Part shown: positions 1-9,400 of the stretch, one piece after another
Numbering within the stretch: position 1 is the stretch's first letter
Layout: each line of letters begins with the position of its first letter
From: Desulfovibrio sp.
Lineage (GTDB): Bacteria > Desulfobacterota > Desulfovibrionia > Desulfovibrionales > Desulfovibrionaceae
Direction of reading: 5' to 3'
Assembly (NCBI GenBank): GCA_031280915.1
Contig: JAITGC010000088.1
Location: 1-51,994, forward strand
Length of the DNA: 51,994 bases
Translations under genes and position numbers: made by a program
Notes under the pieces: generated by a model
What the model saw: the letters and a program-made list of their open reading frames with translations, nothing else
The model's database searches: none
What the model was told of the DNA's origin: nothing

Positions 1-112
1 CTGCGGTTAAAGCGTTTTCGCAGGATATTTACAAGGTATGACAAGCTGGATGTCATCTTCAGCGGCTTTATATACTTCGCTATGCTCATTGATGCAATTG
101 TGTGAACACATT

Positions 113-511
113 CTAAACAGTCTGAAGAGCGCACTGGCTGCACACGCCATCGAACTCAACGCGGGCGTCAACAATTTCGTCAAAGCCTTCCACTTTCATT
201 TCACGGAGTGGAGGCACAACTAAGGAGTAAACAAAATCGGCAATCCGCCCGCAACGCACACAACGAACATGCTGGTGCTTCGATGCCGTCCCATCAAAGC
301 GCATTGAGGAACCTGCGGATTCAAGACGGGAAATTTCGCCGACGGCAACAAGATATTCAAGATTACGATATACCGTACCCAGACTGATGCGCGGCAAACG
401 CTTGCGCACGATAGCATAGAGTTCATCCGCTGTGGGATGCGTGTCGATTTTTCGCAATTCCTCCAGCACTACGAAACGCTGGCGCGTCATCCTTCCTTCA
501 TGGGCTTTCAC
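113..511 (-). CDS. Fur-family transcriptional regulator, PerR-like
   Basis: Metal-dependent repressor of the Fur superfamily, probably a peroxide or metal sensor of the PerR subgroup. The N-terminal half is a winged helix with the family signature HPTADELY and the recognition segment ISLGTVYRNLEYL. The C-terminal half has the metal-site motif HQHVRCVRCG and a second Cys pair (CSQC) close to the end, the usual structural zinc site. The length of about 132 residues is normal. Three starts are possible: TTG at 541, GTG at 511 and ATG at 490. I prefer GTG 511 because it gives the usual PerR N-terminus and has GGAAG about 9 bases upstream. The gene follows the PEP synthase gene almost directly and is probably cotranscribed with it. 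Assignment to PerR rather than Fur or Zur is inference. Confidence 0.9.
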   Translation of the reverse strand: MKAHEGRMTRQRFVVLEELRKIDTHPTADELYAIVRKRLPRISLGTVYRNLEYLVAVGEISRLESAGSSMRFDGTASKHQHVRCVRCGRIADFVYSLVVPPLREMKVEGFDEIVDARVEFDGVCSQCALQTV

Positions 512-544
512 GACTTGTCCGCTTCCGATGGGGATAAGCAATTG

Positions 545-3500
545 TCAATCATGCAACGCACGGGCCGCTTCCAAGGCTTTTGCCTGCTCTCCAAAATCAT
601 TGAAACCCGACTGCCGCAAGGCGTCCAGAACAGTGCCGTCCCAATCCCAGGTGGCGTAGATAACGGGCTTGTGAAAAACAGAACGGAAATTTTGTAATTC
701 CGCCCTGTAAAAAGCTTCCTTGGGCGTTTCCAAGTGCTCACGCAACTGTTCATGCCTTCTCAGGAGTTCCCCTTCATACCATTCCGAAATATCCTGCGGC
801 TCCGTATATTTCTTGAGAATATGCCCGTACCCGGCTTTTTCCATGAGATTCGACAATTTTTTGTGGTGTTGTGCGACAAGCCATTTCCCCAGTCGCTCGA
901 CCGGTATATTTTCAGCCTCCACAGCCGCGATATCAAAAACGGTCTGATAATAAGTATCCGGAACCACTGAAGCTGAAGTAATCCCGGCAATGGCCACAAG
1001 ACCGCGGATGACAAGACTGTTGGAGACGCCCTGGCCGCAGAAACCGATTTTTTTGCCGTACTTTTGCCCGGTAAAAATGCTTACCAAAATCGCCCAGATA
1101 ACCGCGGGATCCTCTTCATCATAAATATGCGCAAGCCGCGCATTATCACGGTCCGTGGCCAGAACCATCTGTGTCATATCATTCGAACCAATGGAAAAGC
1201 CGTCAAATTCACTGATGAACTGTTTGGCCAAAATGGCGTTGGACGGCAGTTCGGACATGAGAATAACTTTCAAATCATCTTGGCCGCTCTTAACCTTGTG
1301 TACTTGTTCAAGATAGGCGCGCATGGAGCGGGCTTCTTCCAAAGTACGCACAAAGGGCAGCATGATGCGAAGATTAGAACCGCCATACATGCCGCGGGCG
1401 AGTTTGAAGGCTTCAATCTCCCAGTCATGGATATTACGGGAGACGCCGCGATAGCCAAGCATCGGATTGTCTTCGTAGTGTTCAAACAAATTGCCGCCCA
1501 AAAGATTTCTATACTCATTGCTTTTGAAATCCGTTGTGCGATAGGTGATAGGTTTGCCGTAAAAGGCCATGGCAAAGAGCGCCAGACTTTGCGCCAGAGT
1601 CTGCACATAATGTTCCTTGCCGGTACGAAAACCGCGTGCCTTGATGATTTCACGGATTTTATCGGGCAGATGGCGCACGTCATCCATTTCTTTTTTCAGG
1701 CCGGCGCGCAAACTTACTTCTTCACGCAGACGGCGGATATTGTCCAGCAGGGTGACGACGACAGGTATATCCTTCACCCGTTGCACATGCGCCATCACCT
1801 GGCTCTCAACTTCTGCCGCTCTTTTGGCTGATTCGGGGTCGGCGTGCGAAAGCAGGGCCAATTCATCGTCAAAACCCATAATGATGCGGACATGTTCCTC
1901 AAGATTCGGCGATGTCTTGAGCACTTCAATTCTGCGTGAAGCGGCTTCCAGGTGCTGATCTATTTTATGGTCCAACTCACGCATTTTTCGATGCTGCAAA
2001 AGCACTTCTTCCGCGCTCAAACCTTTATCCGCAGCGGCCAGAGCCGCGACTTCCGAAGCAAGACCGGTAATTTCGGCAACATACTCGCGTAAGTCGAAAT
2101 TGAAAACAATAAGCCCGACAGCCATCTGCTCACGCAAAATTTTAGACAGGCGGTTTTCCAGCTCCCTGATTTTGACCTGGACAACACCGTCAAGTTCGCC
2201 ATTGTCAAAGGCTTCCAGAGCCTGAGGATGAATGCTGATGTTGCCGAGCATGAATTCCGCGCGCAACAACCCTACCTCAAACTGCGGGAAGTCGCGCAGC
2301 CTGGAGAGAAAAAGCGCCTGCCCCACATCGGCGAGCACAAGCCCTACCTTGGTTTTTGTTTGTGGCATTTTCGTGATGTCAATTTCACCGCCGACCTGAT
2401 GGAGCGGCAAAAGTCCGCGGTACACTCTTCCACGCGTACCGTCCACCGTAACTTCAATGCCGTCGAGGGCGCGCAGAACATCCAGGCGCTGAATCCCGAT
2501 AACGGCCGCTATGCCGAGTTCTCGCGAGGTAATGGCCGCATGGCTTGTGTCCCCGCCGACATCCGCCATAATAGCCGAAGCCAGGCGCATGCCGGGCACC
2601 ATGTCCGGGTCTGTGCGCTCCGCAGCCAGTACGTCTCCCTTGGAAATTTTATTGAGTTCCAGCGCGGAACGCAAAAAACGCACCATCCCCTGACCAGCGC
2701 CGCGGGAAGCGCCGTTGCCTTCCACAAGAATTTCGGCCTGCTCTGCCGCCTTGGCATCCACTTCGCAACGACGCATAAAAATGGTGGATGGATGCAACTC
2801 AAATTCTTCATTCCAGCGGGTTTCAGGACGCGCTTGGACAAACCAGAGCTTATCGTTGGCGTCAATGCAGAATTCGGTGTCCATTATCATACCGCCGTAA
2901 GCCCTGCTCACAGCGCGCACACCCCGGGCGACGGATTCCGTCTGACTCAGTGAAAGCGCCCAACGCAAGGCTTCCAGCTCCGGTACCCGCTCCTCGCGCG
3001 TTCCTCCCTTTTCGTCATAAACAATTTTCATGTCTTTGCAGCCCATTTGACGGATAATCACTTCACTGCCGTCATCGCGCTGAAAAACATGAAGCTTATC
3101 AGGCGTCACCTTGCCGCCCACAACCGCCTCGCCCAAGCCGTAGCTGGCATCAATGCTCACAAGATCATTGCGCACCGTTCCACGGCAGCCGGTAGCCGTA
3201 TCCGCAGAAAAGGCAGTACCTGAAACAACAGGATTGATCATCTGCATCATGCATACAGACAAAGAAGTGTTTTCAATGGCCCACTCCTTCTTGGCCAATT
3301 CGGCGATGGTTTCATCGCCGCATTGCTCAGCTTTCGCCAATGCGTCCAGAATAGCCTCTCGCCGGTAGGTCATGGAGCGAAGATTATATGCCGAGGCGCA
3401 ATCCCAGTGGTAGGCTTCAGTCACTCTGTCCGCCCCCACCATGTTAAGATATGTATCCTGCAAGCCGGCAAAGGCTTTTTTGCGGGAATCCTCACCCGCC

Positions 3501-4120
3501 GCCGAGGAGCGCACCGCCACCGGCGTCATGCCGTCATCGTTTTCCTGGCAGATCTGCTGATAGGCGTACCGGACAGCCTCCACCACCACTGCCGGCAATT
3601 CCACGGACAAAATGGCGGCCTGCACCATAACCGAGCGTTTGCGCAACTGGTCAATGCCTTCGGGTGACGTAGCGAAACCATCCACAATATTGTTAATGAA
3701 AGTGCGTAGTTTCGCGTTGGGCTGATCTTCTTCAGCCTTGACAGATTCCTGAATCACTTTGCCGAGTTGGCGCACAAATTTCTGCAGAAAATCCGGATCC
3801 TGGTTGATTTCAGGGTCATTCCAATCAATGCGGCCGTACTGCCTGTCGACAACCGAGCGCACAAGCCGGCCGTTGACTTTTGTTTCGTCCAGCAGACAGT
3901 GAAAAGCCAGAGAGGAAATGGCGCGGAAATGCGGCGCCTGAATGCCCTCAATCTGGCTGATGAGAGCAGTATTATAATTCTTGCCGCCAACAAGCAATTC
4001 CGCTTCAGGGCCAAGGCTGACAATATCCGCCCCGGTCAAAACGAGTCTTTTTCGCACATCTTCAGAAAGAATGTTTTTCTGTTTTATCTGCGAAGATTTG
4101 GTTGCGGCGCTCTTGGACAT
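545..4120 (-). CDS. ppsA: Phosphoenolpyruvate synthase / pyruvate phosphate dikinase family protein
   Basis: Makes phosphoenolpyruvate from pyruvate for gluconeogenesis; a cytoplasmic enzyme. Three family modules are visible: an N-terminal ATP-binding domain with VRSSAAGEDS near residue 203 and VQARPET near 428; the swivelling phosphohistidine domain with GGDTSHAAITSRELG near 522-536, whose TSHA histidine carries phosphate; and a C-terminal PEP/pyruvate TIM barrel ending in GFCGQGVSNS with the expected catalytic cysteine. At 1191 residues it is about 400 longer than classical PpsA. The extra length is a mostly helical insert (about 600-830) between the swivel domain and barrel, plus a C-terminal extension of about 100 residues. 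The start at 4120 has a clear GGAGG. It lies 87 bases after the pyruvate carboxylase gene, so one transcription unit probably makes both oxaloacetate and PEP from pyruvate. Confidence 0.9.
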   Translation of the reverse strand: MSKSAATKSSQIKQKNILSEDVRKRLVLTGADIVSLGPEAELLVGGKNYNTALISQIEGIQAPHFRAISSLAFHCLLDETKVNGRLVRSVVDRQYGRIDWNDPEINQDPDFLQKFVRQLGKVIQESVKAEEDQPNAKLRTFINNIVDGFATSPEGIDQLRKRSVMVQAAILSVELPAVVVEAVRYAYQQICQENDDGMTPVAVRSSAAGEDSRKKAFAGLQDTYLNMVGADRVTEAYHWDCASAYNLRSMTYRREAILDALAKAEQCGDETIAELAKKEWAIENTSLSVCMMQMINPVVSGTAFSADTATGCRGTVRNDLVSIDASYGLGEAVVGGKVTPDKLHVFQRDDGSEVIIRQMGCKDMKIVYDEKGGTREERVPELEALRWALSLSQTESVARGVRAVSRAYGGMIMDTEFCIDANDKLWFVQARPETRWNEEFELHPSTIFMRRCEVDAKAAEQAEILVEGNGASRGAGQGMVRFLRSALELNKISKGDVLAAERTDPDMVPGMRLASAIMADVGGDTSHAAITSRELGIAAVIGIQRLDVLRALDGIEVTVDGTRGRVYRGLLPLHQVGGEIDITKMPQTKTKVGLVLADVGQALFLSRLRDFPQFEVGLLRAEFMLGNISIHPQALEAFDNGELDGVVQVKIRELENRLSKILREQMAVGLIVFNFDLREYVAEITGLASEVAALAAADKGLSAEEVLLQHRKMRELDHKIDQHLEAASRRIEVLKTSPNLEEHVRIIMGFDDELALLSHADPESAKRAAEVESQVMAHVQRVKDIPVVVTLLDNIRRLREEVSLRAGLKKEMDDVRHLPDKIREIIKARGFRTGKEHYVQTLAQSLALFAMAFYGKPITYRTTDFKSNEYRNLLGGNLFEHYEDNPMLGYRGVSRNIHDWEIEAFKLARGMYGGSNLRIMLPFVRTLEEARSMRAYLEQVHKVKSGQDDLKVILMSELPSNAILAKQFISEFDGFSIGSNDMTQMVLATDRDNARLAHIYDEEDPAVIWAILVSIFTGQKYGKKIGFCGQGVSNSLVIRGLVAIAGITSASVVPDTYYQTVFDIAAVEAENIPVERLGKWLVAQHHKKLSNLMEKAGYGHILKKYTEPQDISEWYEGELLRRHEQLREHLETPKEAFYRAELQNFRSVFHKPVIYATWDWDGTVLDALRQSGFNDFGEQAKALEAARALHD

Positions 4121-4207
4121 GATTTCCTCCAGTTGGCGAGAAAGTATAATCCTTGATAAAATCCTACGCTTTCAAGAACAAATTTACAACATTCGGCAAT
4201 TCTGGGA

Positions 4208-7200
4208 TTACTCGATATGTGTCCCGCAATAGGGACAAAACGCGGCATTATCCAGGCCAATTGGCTGTCCGCAGGAAGGATTGCCGCACAAATGGGGCAC
4301 TGGGCCAAGTTCCACGATCAACTCCCCTTCACGAACAGAAACCATCTGCTTATTTTCTTTAAAATCCGCGGTTTTCAGAACACGCTTGACGATGCCCTCC
4401 ACAGGGGCAAGCACCGCTTTTTCCTGTTTCATGATGGAAACATTAAACATTTCTTCACCGGCTTTGACAATATCCCCTGGGTGCACATACATGACCCACA
4501 GGTCGCCGTTGCTGGGCGCGGCTACATGATACGGATTTTCCGAATCGGCCATGGCGACGCCTTTACCGGGGCCTCCGACAGGTTGGGCCACTTTGACTTC
4601 ACAACTCATAATTTCGGAATCAAGAACATAGCGACAGACGGCAATGCCCATATCCGAGGGTCTGGAAATGCCCAACAGCGCAAGGTGATGCGGCTTGCCG
4701 TTGCTTTCGTTGAAATGCAGATCCTGTCCCACCTTCAACCCTTCGAACCACACATGGAGCGGGAGATTGTTGGGATCGCCGAATTGCGCCTTGAATTGAA
4801 TAGTTTTGAGTGCGTCCGCAGGGTGGTTCAAATATAGAACAAACTCTTCGGGATTGGGCTTGCGTTTGAGGATATCGGTGCAAGCCTTTTCCTCGGCGTT
4901 CAAATCAATGTCTGCCAGAGTTTCCAGTGGAGAGGCCACAGTACGCTTGGCAACGGCCTTTTTCCAATCCACCCCGAAGGCGCTCTGGTACACCCAGTCT
5001 TCCGGGAATCCCAAAGGCAGCTTGCCGAATTTACCCAGCAAAAGATTGCGGAAGGCATCATTGCAATCCTGATAAATAGAGAGACGGGCCTTGAGCATTT
5101 CAGGAGAAAGCTGGCCGGACGGCGTGCGAGTTACTTCATTGAGCACTTCCAGAAGATAGCGTACTTCTTCTTCACCACCGCGCTTCCATGCGCCCGTCAC
5201 TGCCAAAAAAGCGGTATTCCAGGTTATCTGCGAACCGGGAGTTACATCATGATAGCGCACAATGCGCCGTGTCCCCGCCAAAAATTTGAGCATGTAGGGT
5301 AAAAGATGGATATACCCCTGTTTCATGGCCCCTTCCTGGGACGAGGAAGTGGCGCCGCCGGGCATGCCGTGCAGGGTGACGTCATAATCAATGCCCTGAA
5401 AGTACGGGGCGCAATAGCGGTCATAATAGGGCATAATCTGCTTGCAGACAAAATTCGCGTCCCGTATGGCCTCCCGGTTCAAAGAGCATTTCATGCCCAG
5501 ATCTCCCTCAAGATAGGCCATGACGGACAACACGTCGCCCTGCCCGTAAGAACGCACGGCCGCCCCCAAGCCGACATCAAGAATATGCGCCCCGGCTTTT
5601 GCCGCCGCGCCGCACGCGGGAACAAACAATCCATCCGTATAATGACGATGGTAGTGCAGCACAAGTTTGCGCCAGCGCTTGCGCAAAGCCTTCACAAGTT
5701 CCGTCATGAAATGCGGCGGGCAAGCGCCGGCCATGTCCTTGAGGCCAAGGACAATATGCCGCGAGGCCTCGCTCGGATCAACGCCCATGATGTCAGCCGC
5801 CATGCGGACGATGGCCTCCGTCACGTCCAAATAATGCGCGACATCAAAACCCTCGGCATAGGACAGAGAAATCGCGGGCTGAAAAATAACGTCTTCCCGG
5901 GAGAAAACAACTTCCGCAATGGGGCGCATATTTTCCACATGGTTGAGAAAATCGAAACAGCGCACGATATGGTAACAATCACAAATCATCTCGCCTGTCT
6001 TGCGCATGAGGTTCTTTGACTGCGGAGTATAGCCGAGCACGTTGGTGGAACGGACAAGCAATTGCTTGAAGGTTTTCGGGGCGAAACTATTCCATTCTTT
6101 CGCTTCGCTGAAGGGGTAGGTCATATTGGCCATCATGGCCACGTGAAAATGCGCTCCTCCCCCGTTTTCAATGGAAAAATAACCGACATTGTCAAGATAG
6201 GGGCCGATAAGCCTGTCTTCCGCAAGTCTGAAACGATTGCCGGAATTGGACTGGGTAAAATCCCGCGGCGTTGTGTCCGTAAAGTGCACACAGTCTGAAT
6301 CGCGTATAAAATCAAGTAATTCCAAGCGATTTCCCTTGGGATAGGGGGAAGGCGAGCGTCGCTCTTTGGGACTTATGGGGGGGAGAGCAGGCTCAAAAGG
6401 GCCCAAGGAAGGAGTTGTGACGGAACGGTACTCGCCCAGCTGCACATAGGGATTATATCCCTTTGCGGAAATTTCGGCCACAAGCCGCGCCAGACGCTCG
6501 CCCTCGGGGGCTAGGTCCGTATACAACATAAGTTCGGGATTCTCGGCGATAAAATTAGTGTTGAGCTCCCCTTTGCGAAATAGAAAATGCTTCAGAATCT
6601 GCCGGAAAAACGGAATTGTTGTTTTTACGCCGCCTATGATGTATTCACCCAAAGCGCGCTCCATAATGCCCAGCGTTTTTTCCCAGTCATGGGCATAAGC
6701 AATGAGCAGCGCGCCGGCGGAATCATAATTGGACGGGAATTCGTAACCGGCGGAGATGTTTGAATCCAAACGCACACCAAAGCCGCCGGGGGAAACATAG
6801 CGGGTCACCAAGCCGGAATTGGGCGAAAAATTATTCTGCGGATCTTCAAAATTAATCCTGACCTGCATGGAGCAGTAAGAGGGCCGCAATGTCTCCTCTC
6901 TGTAGCGCAATTCCGCGCCAAAGGCCACAGCAATCTGTTCCTCGACAAGATCAATGCCGTAACGACATTCGGTGATGCCGTGCTCCACCTGAAGGCGGGT
7001 GTTGACTTCGATCATATATGGCGAACCGTCAGGAGTGACCAGAAACTCCACAGTGGCCAGAGAATGATACCCTACGGCACGCACAAGGCGACGGGCGTAA
7101 TCTTTCAGTCGTTCGCGGAGGTTGCGTGTCATGCCCCGCCAGGGAGAAGGCGTAATCTCAATCAATTTCTGATGGTTGCGCTGCACCGTGCAGTCACGTT

Positions 7201-7909
7201 CATCAAAGGCAAAAACATTGCCGTACATGTCGGCAATGACCTGAATTTCAATATGACGCACATCATCCAAAAATTTTTCAACAAAAAGCCGGGGATTTCC
7301 AAAGGACGCCTGGGCCATGGTGGAAGCTTTGAAAAAGGCGTCTTCCAGCTCTTCTCCGGTACGGACGGCAAAAATGCCTCGTCCCCCGCCGCCGCCTTCG
7401 GCCTTGAGCATAATGGGAAGACCGATTTCAGCGACGAGTCTTCTGGCCTCCGCCACATCCACAGCGCCATCTGAACCCGGCACCACAGGGATGCCGAGCC
7501 GCCTCGCCACATGCCGAGCCTGAACTTTGTTCCCCAGAAGATTCATGGCTTCAGCCGTCGCGCCGATAAATGTGATTCCCTCATCCCTGCAACGCTGCGG
7601 AAAGCGCGTGTCTTCCGAAGCGAAGCCCCAACCGGGATGGATGCCGATGACGCCACGCTGTTTTGCCTTGGCTATGATTTTGTCAATATCCAGATAGGAA
7701 CGTGGCTCGGAGCCGAGCAAAAGAAGTTCCTGCGCGGTAGAGGCGGCGGGCGCTGTTTTATCCACGTCGGCGGCTGTCATGACAGCCACGGCATCAAAGC
7801 GTTCGCGTATGGAACGGCAGATGCGTCGCGCCGGTATGCCGCGGTTTGCCACCAGAATGACCTTGCCTTCCAAAAATTTCTGCACATCAGCAAATGTCTT
7901 GTTGCCCAC
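4208..7909 (-). CDS. pyc: Pyruvate carboxylase (single-chain, biotin-dependent)
   Basis: Carboxylates pyruvate to oxaloacetate using ATP and bicarbonate. Residues about 15-460 are the biotin carboxylase/ATP-grasp part, with the glycine loop GGGGGRG and EVNTRLQVEHG. A proline-rich linker near 525-545 leads to the carboxyltransferase TIM barrel, which begins FTDTTPRDFTQS, somewhat diverged from the usual PYC sequence. The biotin carrier domain has SIMKQEKAV; Lys about 1161 should carry biotin. After the carrier domain comes an unusual tail with four cysteines (about 1208, 1213, 1225, 1228; CGNPSC and CPYC) that looks like a zinc ribbon. The start is GTG at 7909 with GAGG seven bases upstream. 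The birA gene just upstream encodes the ligase that would biotinylate it. Confidence 0.95.
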   Translation of the reverse strand: MGNKTFADVQKFLEGKVILVANRGIPARRICRSIRERFDAVAVMTAADVDKTAPAASTAQELLLLGSEPRSYLDIDKIIAKAKQRGVIGIHPGWGFASEDTRFPQRCRDEGITFIGATAEAMNLLGNKVQARHVARRLGIPVVPGSDGAVDVAEARRLVAEIGLPIMLKAEGGGGGRGIFAVRTGEELEDAFFKASTMAQASFGNPRLFVEKFLDDVRHIEIQVIADMYGNVFAFDERDCTVQRNHQKLIEITPSPWRGMTRNLRERLKDYARRLVRAVGYHSLATVEFLVTPDGSPYMIEVNTRLQVEHGITECRYGIDLVEEQIAVAFGAELRYREETLRPSYCSMQVRINFEDPQNNFSPNSGLVTRYVSPGGFGVRLDSNISAGYEFPSNYDSAGALLIAYAHDWEKTLGIMERALGEYIIGGVKTTIPFFRQILKHFLFRKGELNTNFIAENPELMLYTDLAPEGERLARLVAEISAKGYNPYVQLGEYRSVTTPSLGPFEPALPPISPKERRSPSPYPKGNRLELLDFIRDSDCVHFTDTTPRDFTQSNSGNRFRLAEDRLIGPYLDNVGYFSIENGGGAHFHVAMMANMTYPFSEAKEWNSFAPKTFKQLLVRSTNVLGYTPQSKNLMRKTGEMICDCYHIVRCFDFLNHVENMRPIAEVVFSREDVIFQPAISLSYAEGFDVAHYLDVTEAIVRMAADIMGVDPSEASRHIVLGLKDMAGACPPHFMTELVKALRKRWRKLVLHYHRHYTDGLFVPACGAAAKAGAHILDVGLGAAVRSYGQGDVLSVMAYLEGDLGMKCSLNREAIRDANFVCKQIMPYYDRYCAPYFQGIDYDVTLHGMPGGATSSSQEGAMKQGYIHLLPYMLKFLAGTRRIVRYHDVTPGSQITWNTAFLAVTGAWKRGGEEEVRYLLEVLNEVTRTPSGQLSPEMLKARLSIYQDCNDAFRNLLLGKFGKLPLGFPEDWVYQSAFGVDWKKAVAKRTVASPLETLADIDLNAEEKACTDILKRKPNPEEFVLYLNHPADALKTIQFKAQFGDPNNLPLHVWFEGLKVGQDLHFNESNGKPHHLALLGISRPSDMGIAVCRYVLDSEIMSCEVKVAQPVGGPGKGVAMADSENPYHVAAPSNGDLWVMYVHPGDIVKAGEEMFNVSIMKQEKAVLAPVEGIVKRVLKTADFKENKQMVSVREGELIVELGPVPHLCGNPSCGQPIGLDNAAFCPYCGTHIE

Positions 7910-8018
7910 TTTCAGCCTCGTTCAATTATACCGCGCATCCACATCGTCCGCTACGGCGGGACGGATTTATATCCGGCGACGCCGGCCGTGAAAAATTTAA
8001 GTACTTCTGCCTCTGGAG

Positions 8019-8072
8019 CATCTTAACTTTAACACTTGCTACGACGCTTAATGGCGAAAGCAAATTTCGCCT
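8019..8072 (+). repeat. Dispersed 54-bp repeat, copy A
   Basis: This 54-base stretch matches 37229-37282 in inverted orientation without gaps, differing at about eight positions. It contains a hairpin (GGCGAAA, five-base loop, TTTCGCC; 8053-8071). In the second copy the corresponding stem keeps pairing through a G-U wobble, which suggests the structure matters. It fills the gap between birA and pyc together with the palindromic repeat at 8114. Confidence 0.75.
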
Positions 8073-8113
8073 ACGCCTCCGCAGTAAGCGGCGATGCATT
8101 CACCCCGCTGCCA

Positions 8114-8138
8114 GAGCAATTTCAAAGTGAAATTGCTC
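8114..8138 (-). repeat. Palindromic repeat overlapping the birA stop codon
   Basis: A perfect 11-bp stem (GAGCAATTTCA / TGAAATTGCTC) with a three-base loop. A nearly identical palindrome stands at 45750-45774, with one arm change that remains a G-U pair. The TGA stop of birA (8122-8124) lies inside it, so the repeat supplies the last codons of the gene. No U-run follows, so it is not a typical terminator. Confidence 0.7.
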
Positions 8139-8931
8139 CAACAATATCCTGCGGGAGATGCAGCGCTCCATTTAAAAACTCTCTCATTTTCCCGTCAACA
8201 CGCAGACAAATGCCGCCGGAAAGCGCCACACCCGCCAATACGCCGTACAACGTCCCCTGCTCGTCCGTAAGCGCCACCCGCTGATTCCGCCACAACAAAA
8301 GCTGCTCGGCTTCCCGTCGCCAACGCACGGAGAAAGTCTGGTCTTCAGTGTATATCGAACAGACATGTTTTACAAGCCGCCGCCACAAGCTCTCCGCCAA
8401 TGGCGGCGAATCCGCGAATTCGGCAAGGCTTGCCGCCGGCATTGCGGCCTCTTTCCGCAAAGCGGGAGGAGGCGGTGAGCTTGTGATATTGATGCCGACT
8501 CCGGCAAGCAAAATCCCCTTGCGCTCTTCCAGCAGAATTCCACCGATTTTACGCGGCATGCCGTCTGGAAGCAAAACGAGATCATTGGGCCATTTGAGCC
8601 AGACCGGCCAGCCCATTTTGCGCAAAGCGCCGGCCAAAAGCCCCCCCGTGGCGATGGAAGCGGCGGACGAGGCAAAAGGCGGCGTCAAGGGCAGGCGAAG
8701 CACGGCATAAAGATTGCCCGGTGGAGAGAACCAGTTTCTGCGTAATTGCCCACGCCCCGCGGACTGGCTTTCGGCAATCAGACTGTCCCATATTTCCAGG
8801 CGATTTTCTTCCGTCAGTTCAAGGGCGGCGTCAAGGCAGGAAGTGACCTTTCCAGTCGTCAAAACACGCGGCCGGAAGGCGCCGAAATGGCAGTCAACCC
8901 AGTGTTCGCTTAGCCGCGGCGACGCACGCAT
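8122..8931 (-). CDS. birA: Biotin--[acetyl-CoA-carboxylase] ligase
   Basis: Attaches biotin to carrier lysines through biotinyl-AMP. The biotin-binding signature SAGRGQLRRNWFSPPGNLY is clear, followed by WLKWPNDL and KIGGILLE, which are core BirA motifs, and a C-terminal SH3-like domain. No N-terminal helix-turn-helix is present, so it is a monofunctional ligase and not a repressor. I use ATG at 8931; a start at 8982 is possible. Either overlaps the end of ybeY, so the two genes are translationally linked. The stop codon lies within a dispersed palindromic repeat. Its obvious client is the pyruvate carboxylase encoded next. Confidence 0.9.
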   Translation of the reverse strand: MRASPRLSEHWVDCHFGAFRPRVLTTGKVTSCLDAALELTEENRLEIWDSLIAESQSAGRGQLRRNWFSPPGNLYAVLRLPLTPPFASSAASIATGGLLAGALRKMGWPVWLKWPNDLVLLPDGMPRKIGGILLEERKGILLAGVGINITSSPPPPALRKEAAMPAASLAEFADSPPLAESLWRRLVKHVCSIYTEDQTFSVRWRREAEQLLLWRNQRVALTDEQGTLYGVLAGVALSGGICLRVDGKMREFLNGALHLPQDIVGAISL

Positions 8932-9367
8932 CACACATTCTGCCCATTTCACGACCGTGCTCCAAACCGGCAAGATGCGCAATGCCGTGCGCCAGCAAGA
9001 GTAATATGTAGTCAGCGGGCCGCTGACCGTAGAGCAGGCATTCCCGGGAAATAGCGCCGGATGACACCAGGATTAGCCCCGGCATATCTCCTTCACCCGG
9101 AAAAGAAAGCACATTTGTGGAGCCTGGGCAGGACATGAAGCGCGCGTTCATATCACGCATGGCGTTATCGTCAACAAGACGCATTTCCACTCGTTCCGAA
9201 AAAGGCAATCCCTGTCTCCGCACCGCTGCGATCATTGCCTCCAATGCCCGGGACATGCCCCGCCTGTCAAAGGGCATCGTCCATATATAATCCGCGCTGC
9301 CCGCCGTAACATCAACGCCTTCCACAATTTTGCCCCACGTCTGCGCGACGCTTTGGCTCTCTCCCAT
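8894..9367 (-). CDS. ybeY: Endoribonuclease YbeY (rRNA maturation factor)
   Basis: Zinc-dependent RNase involved in 16S rRNA 3' end maturation and ribosome quality control. The diagnostic metal motif is HGIAHLAGLEHG, a variant of HGxLHLxGYDH with the three histidines intact. Upstream, NVLSFPGEG matches the family core. The length, 157 residues, is typical. It follows the PgpH-type gene by about 30 bases and overlaps birA at its 3' end. The phoH-pgpH-ybeY order is a widely conserved arrangement, which supports all three calls. Confidence 0.92.
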   Translation of the reverse strand: MGESQSVAQTWGKIVEGVDVTAGSADYIWTMPFDRRGMSRALEAMIAAVRRQGLPFSERVEMRLVDDNAMRDMNARFMSCPGSTNVLSFPGEGDMPGLILVSSGAISRECLLYGQRPADYILLLLAHGIAHLAGLEHGREMGRMCDACVAAAKRTLG

Positions 9368-9400
9368 ACAACAGCCTTTTTTCAGTTTTTTCAGGCGATA

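Noticed and set aside
1..112. Region after the Fur-like gene
   Set aside because: A short CTGCG/CGCAG inverted repeat is too weak to call a terminator; nothing else seen.
1064..3667. Several plus-strand frames of 100-250 codons
   Set aside because: All lie antisense to the PEP synthase gene and match no family.
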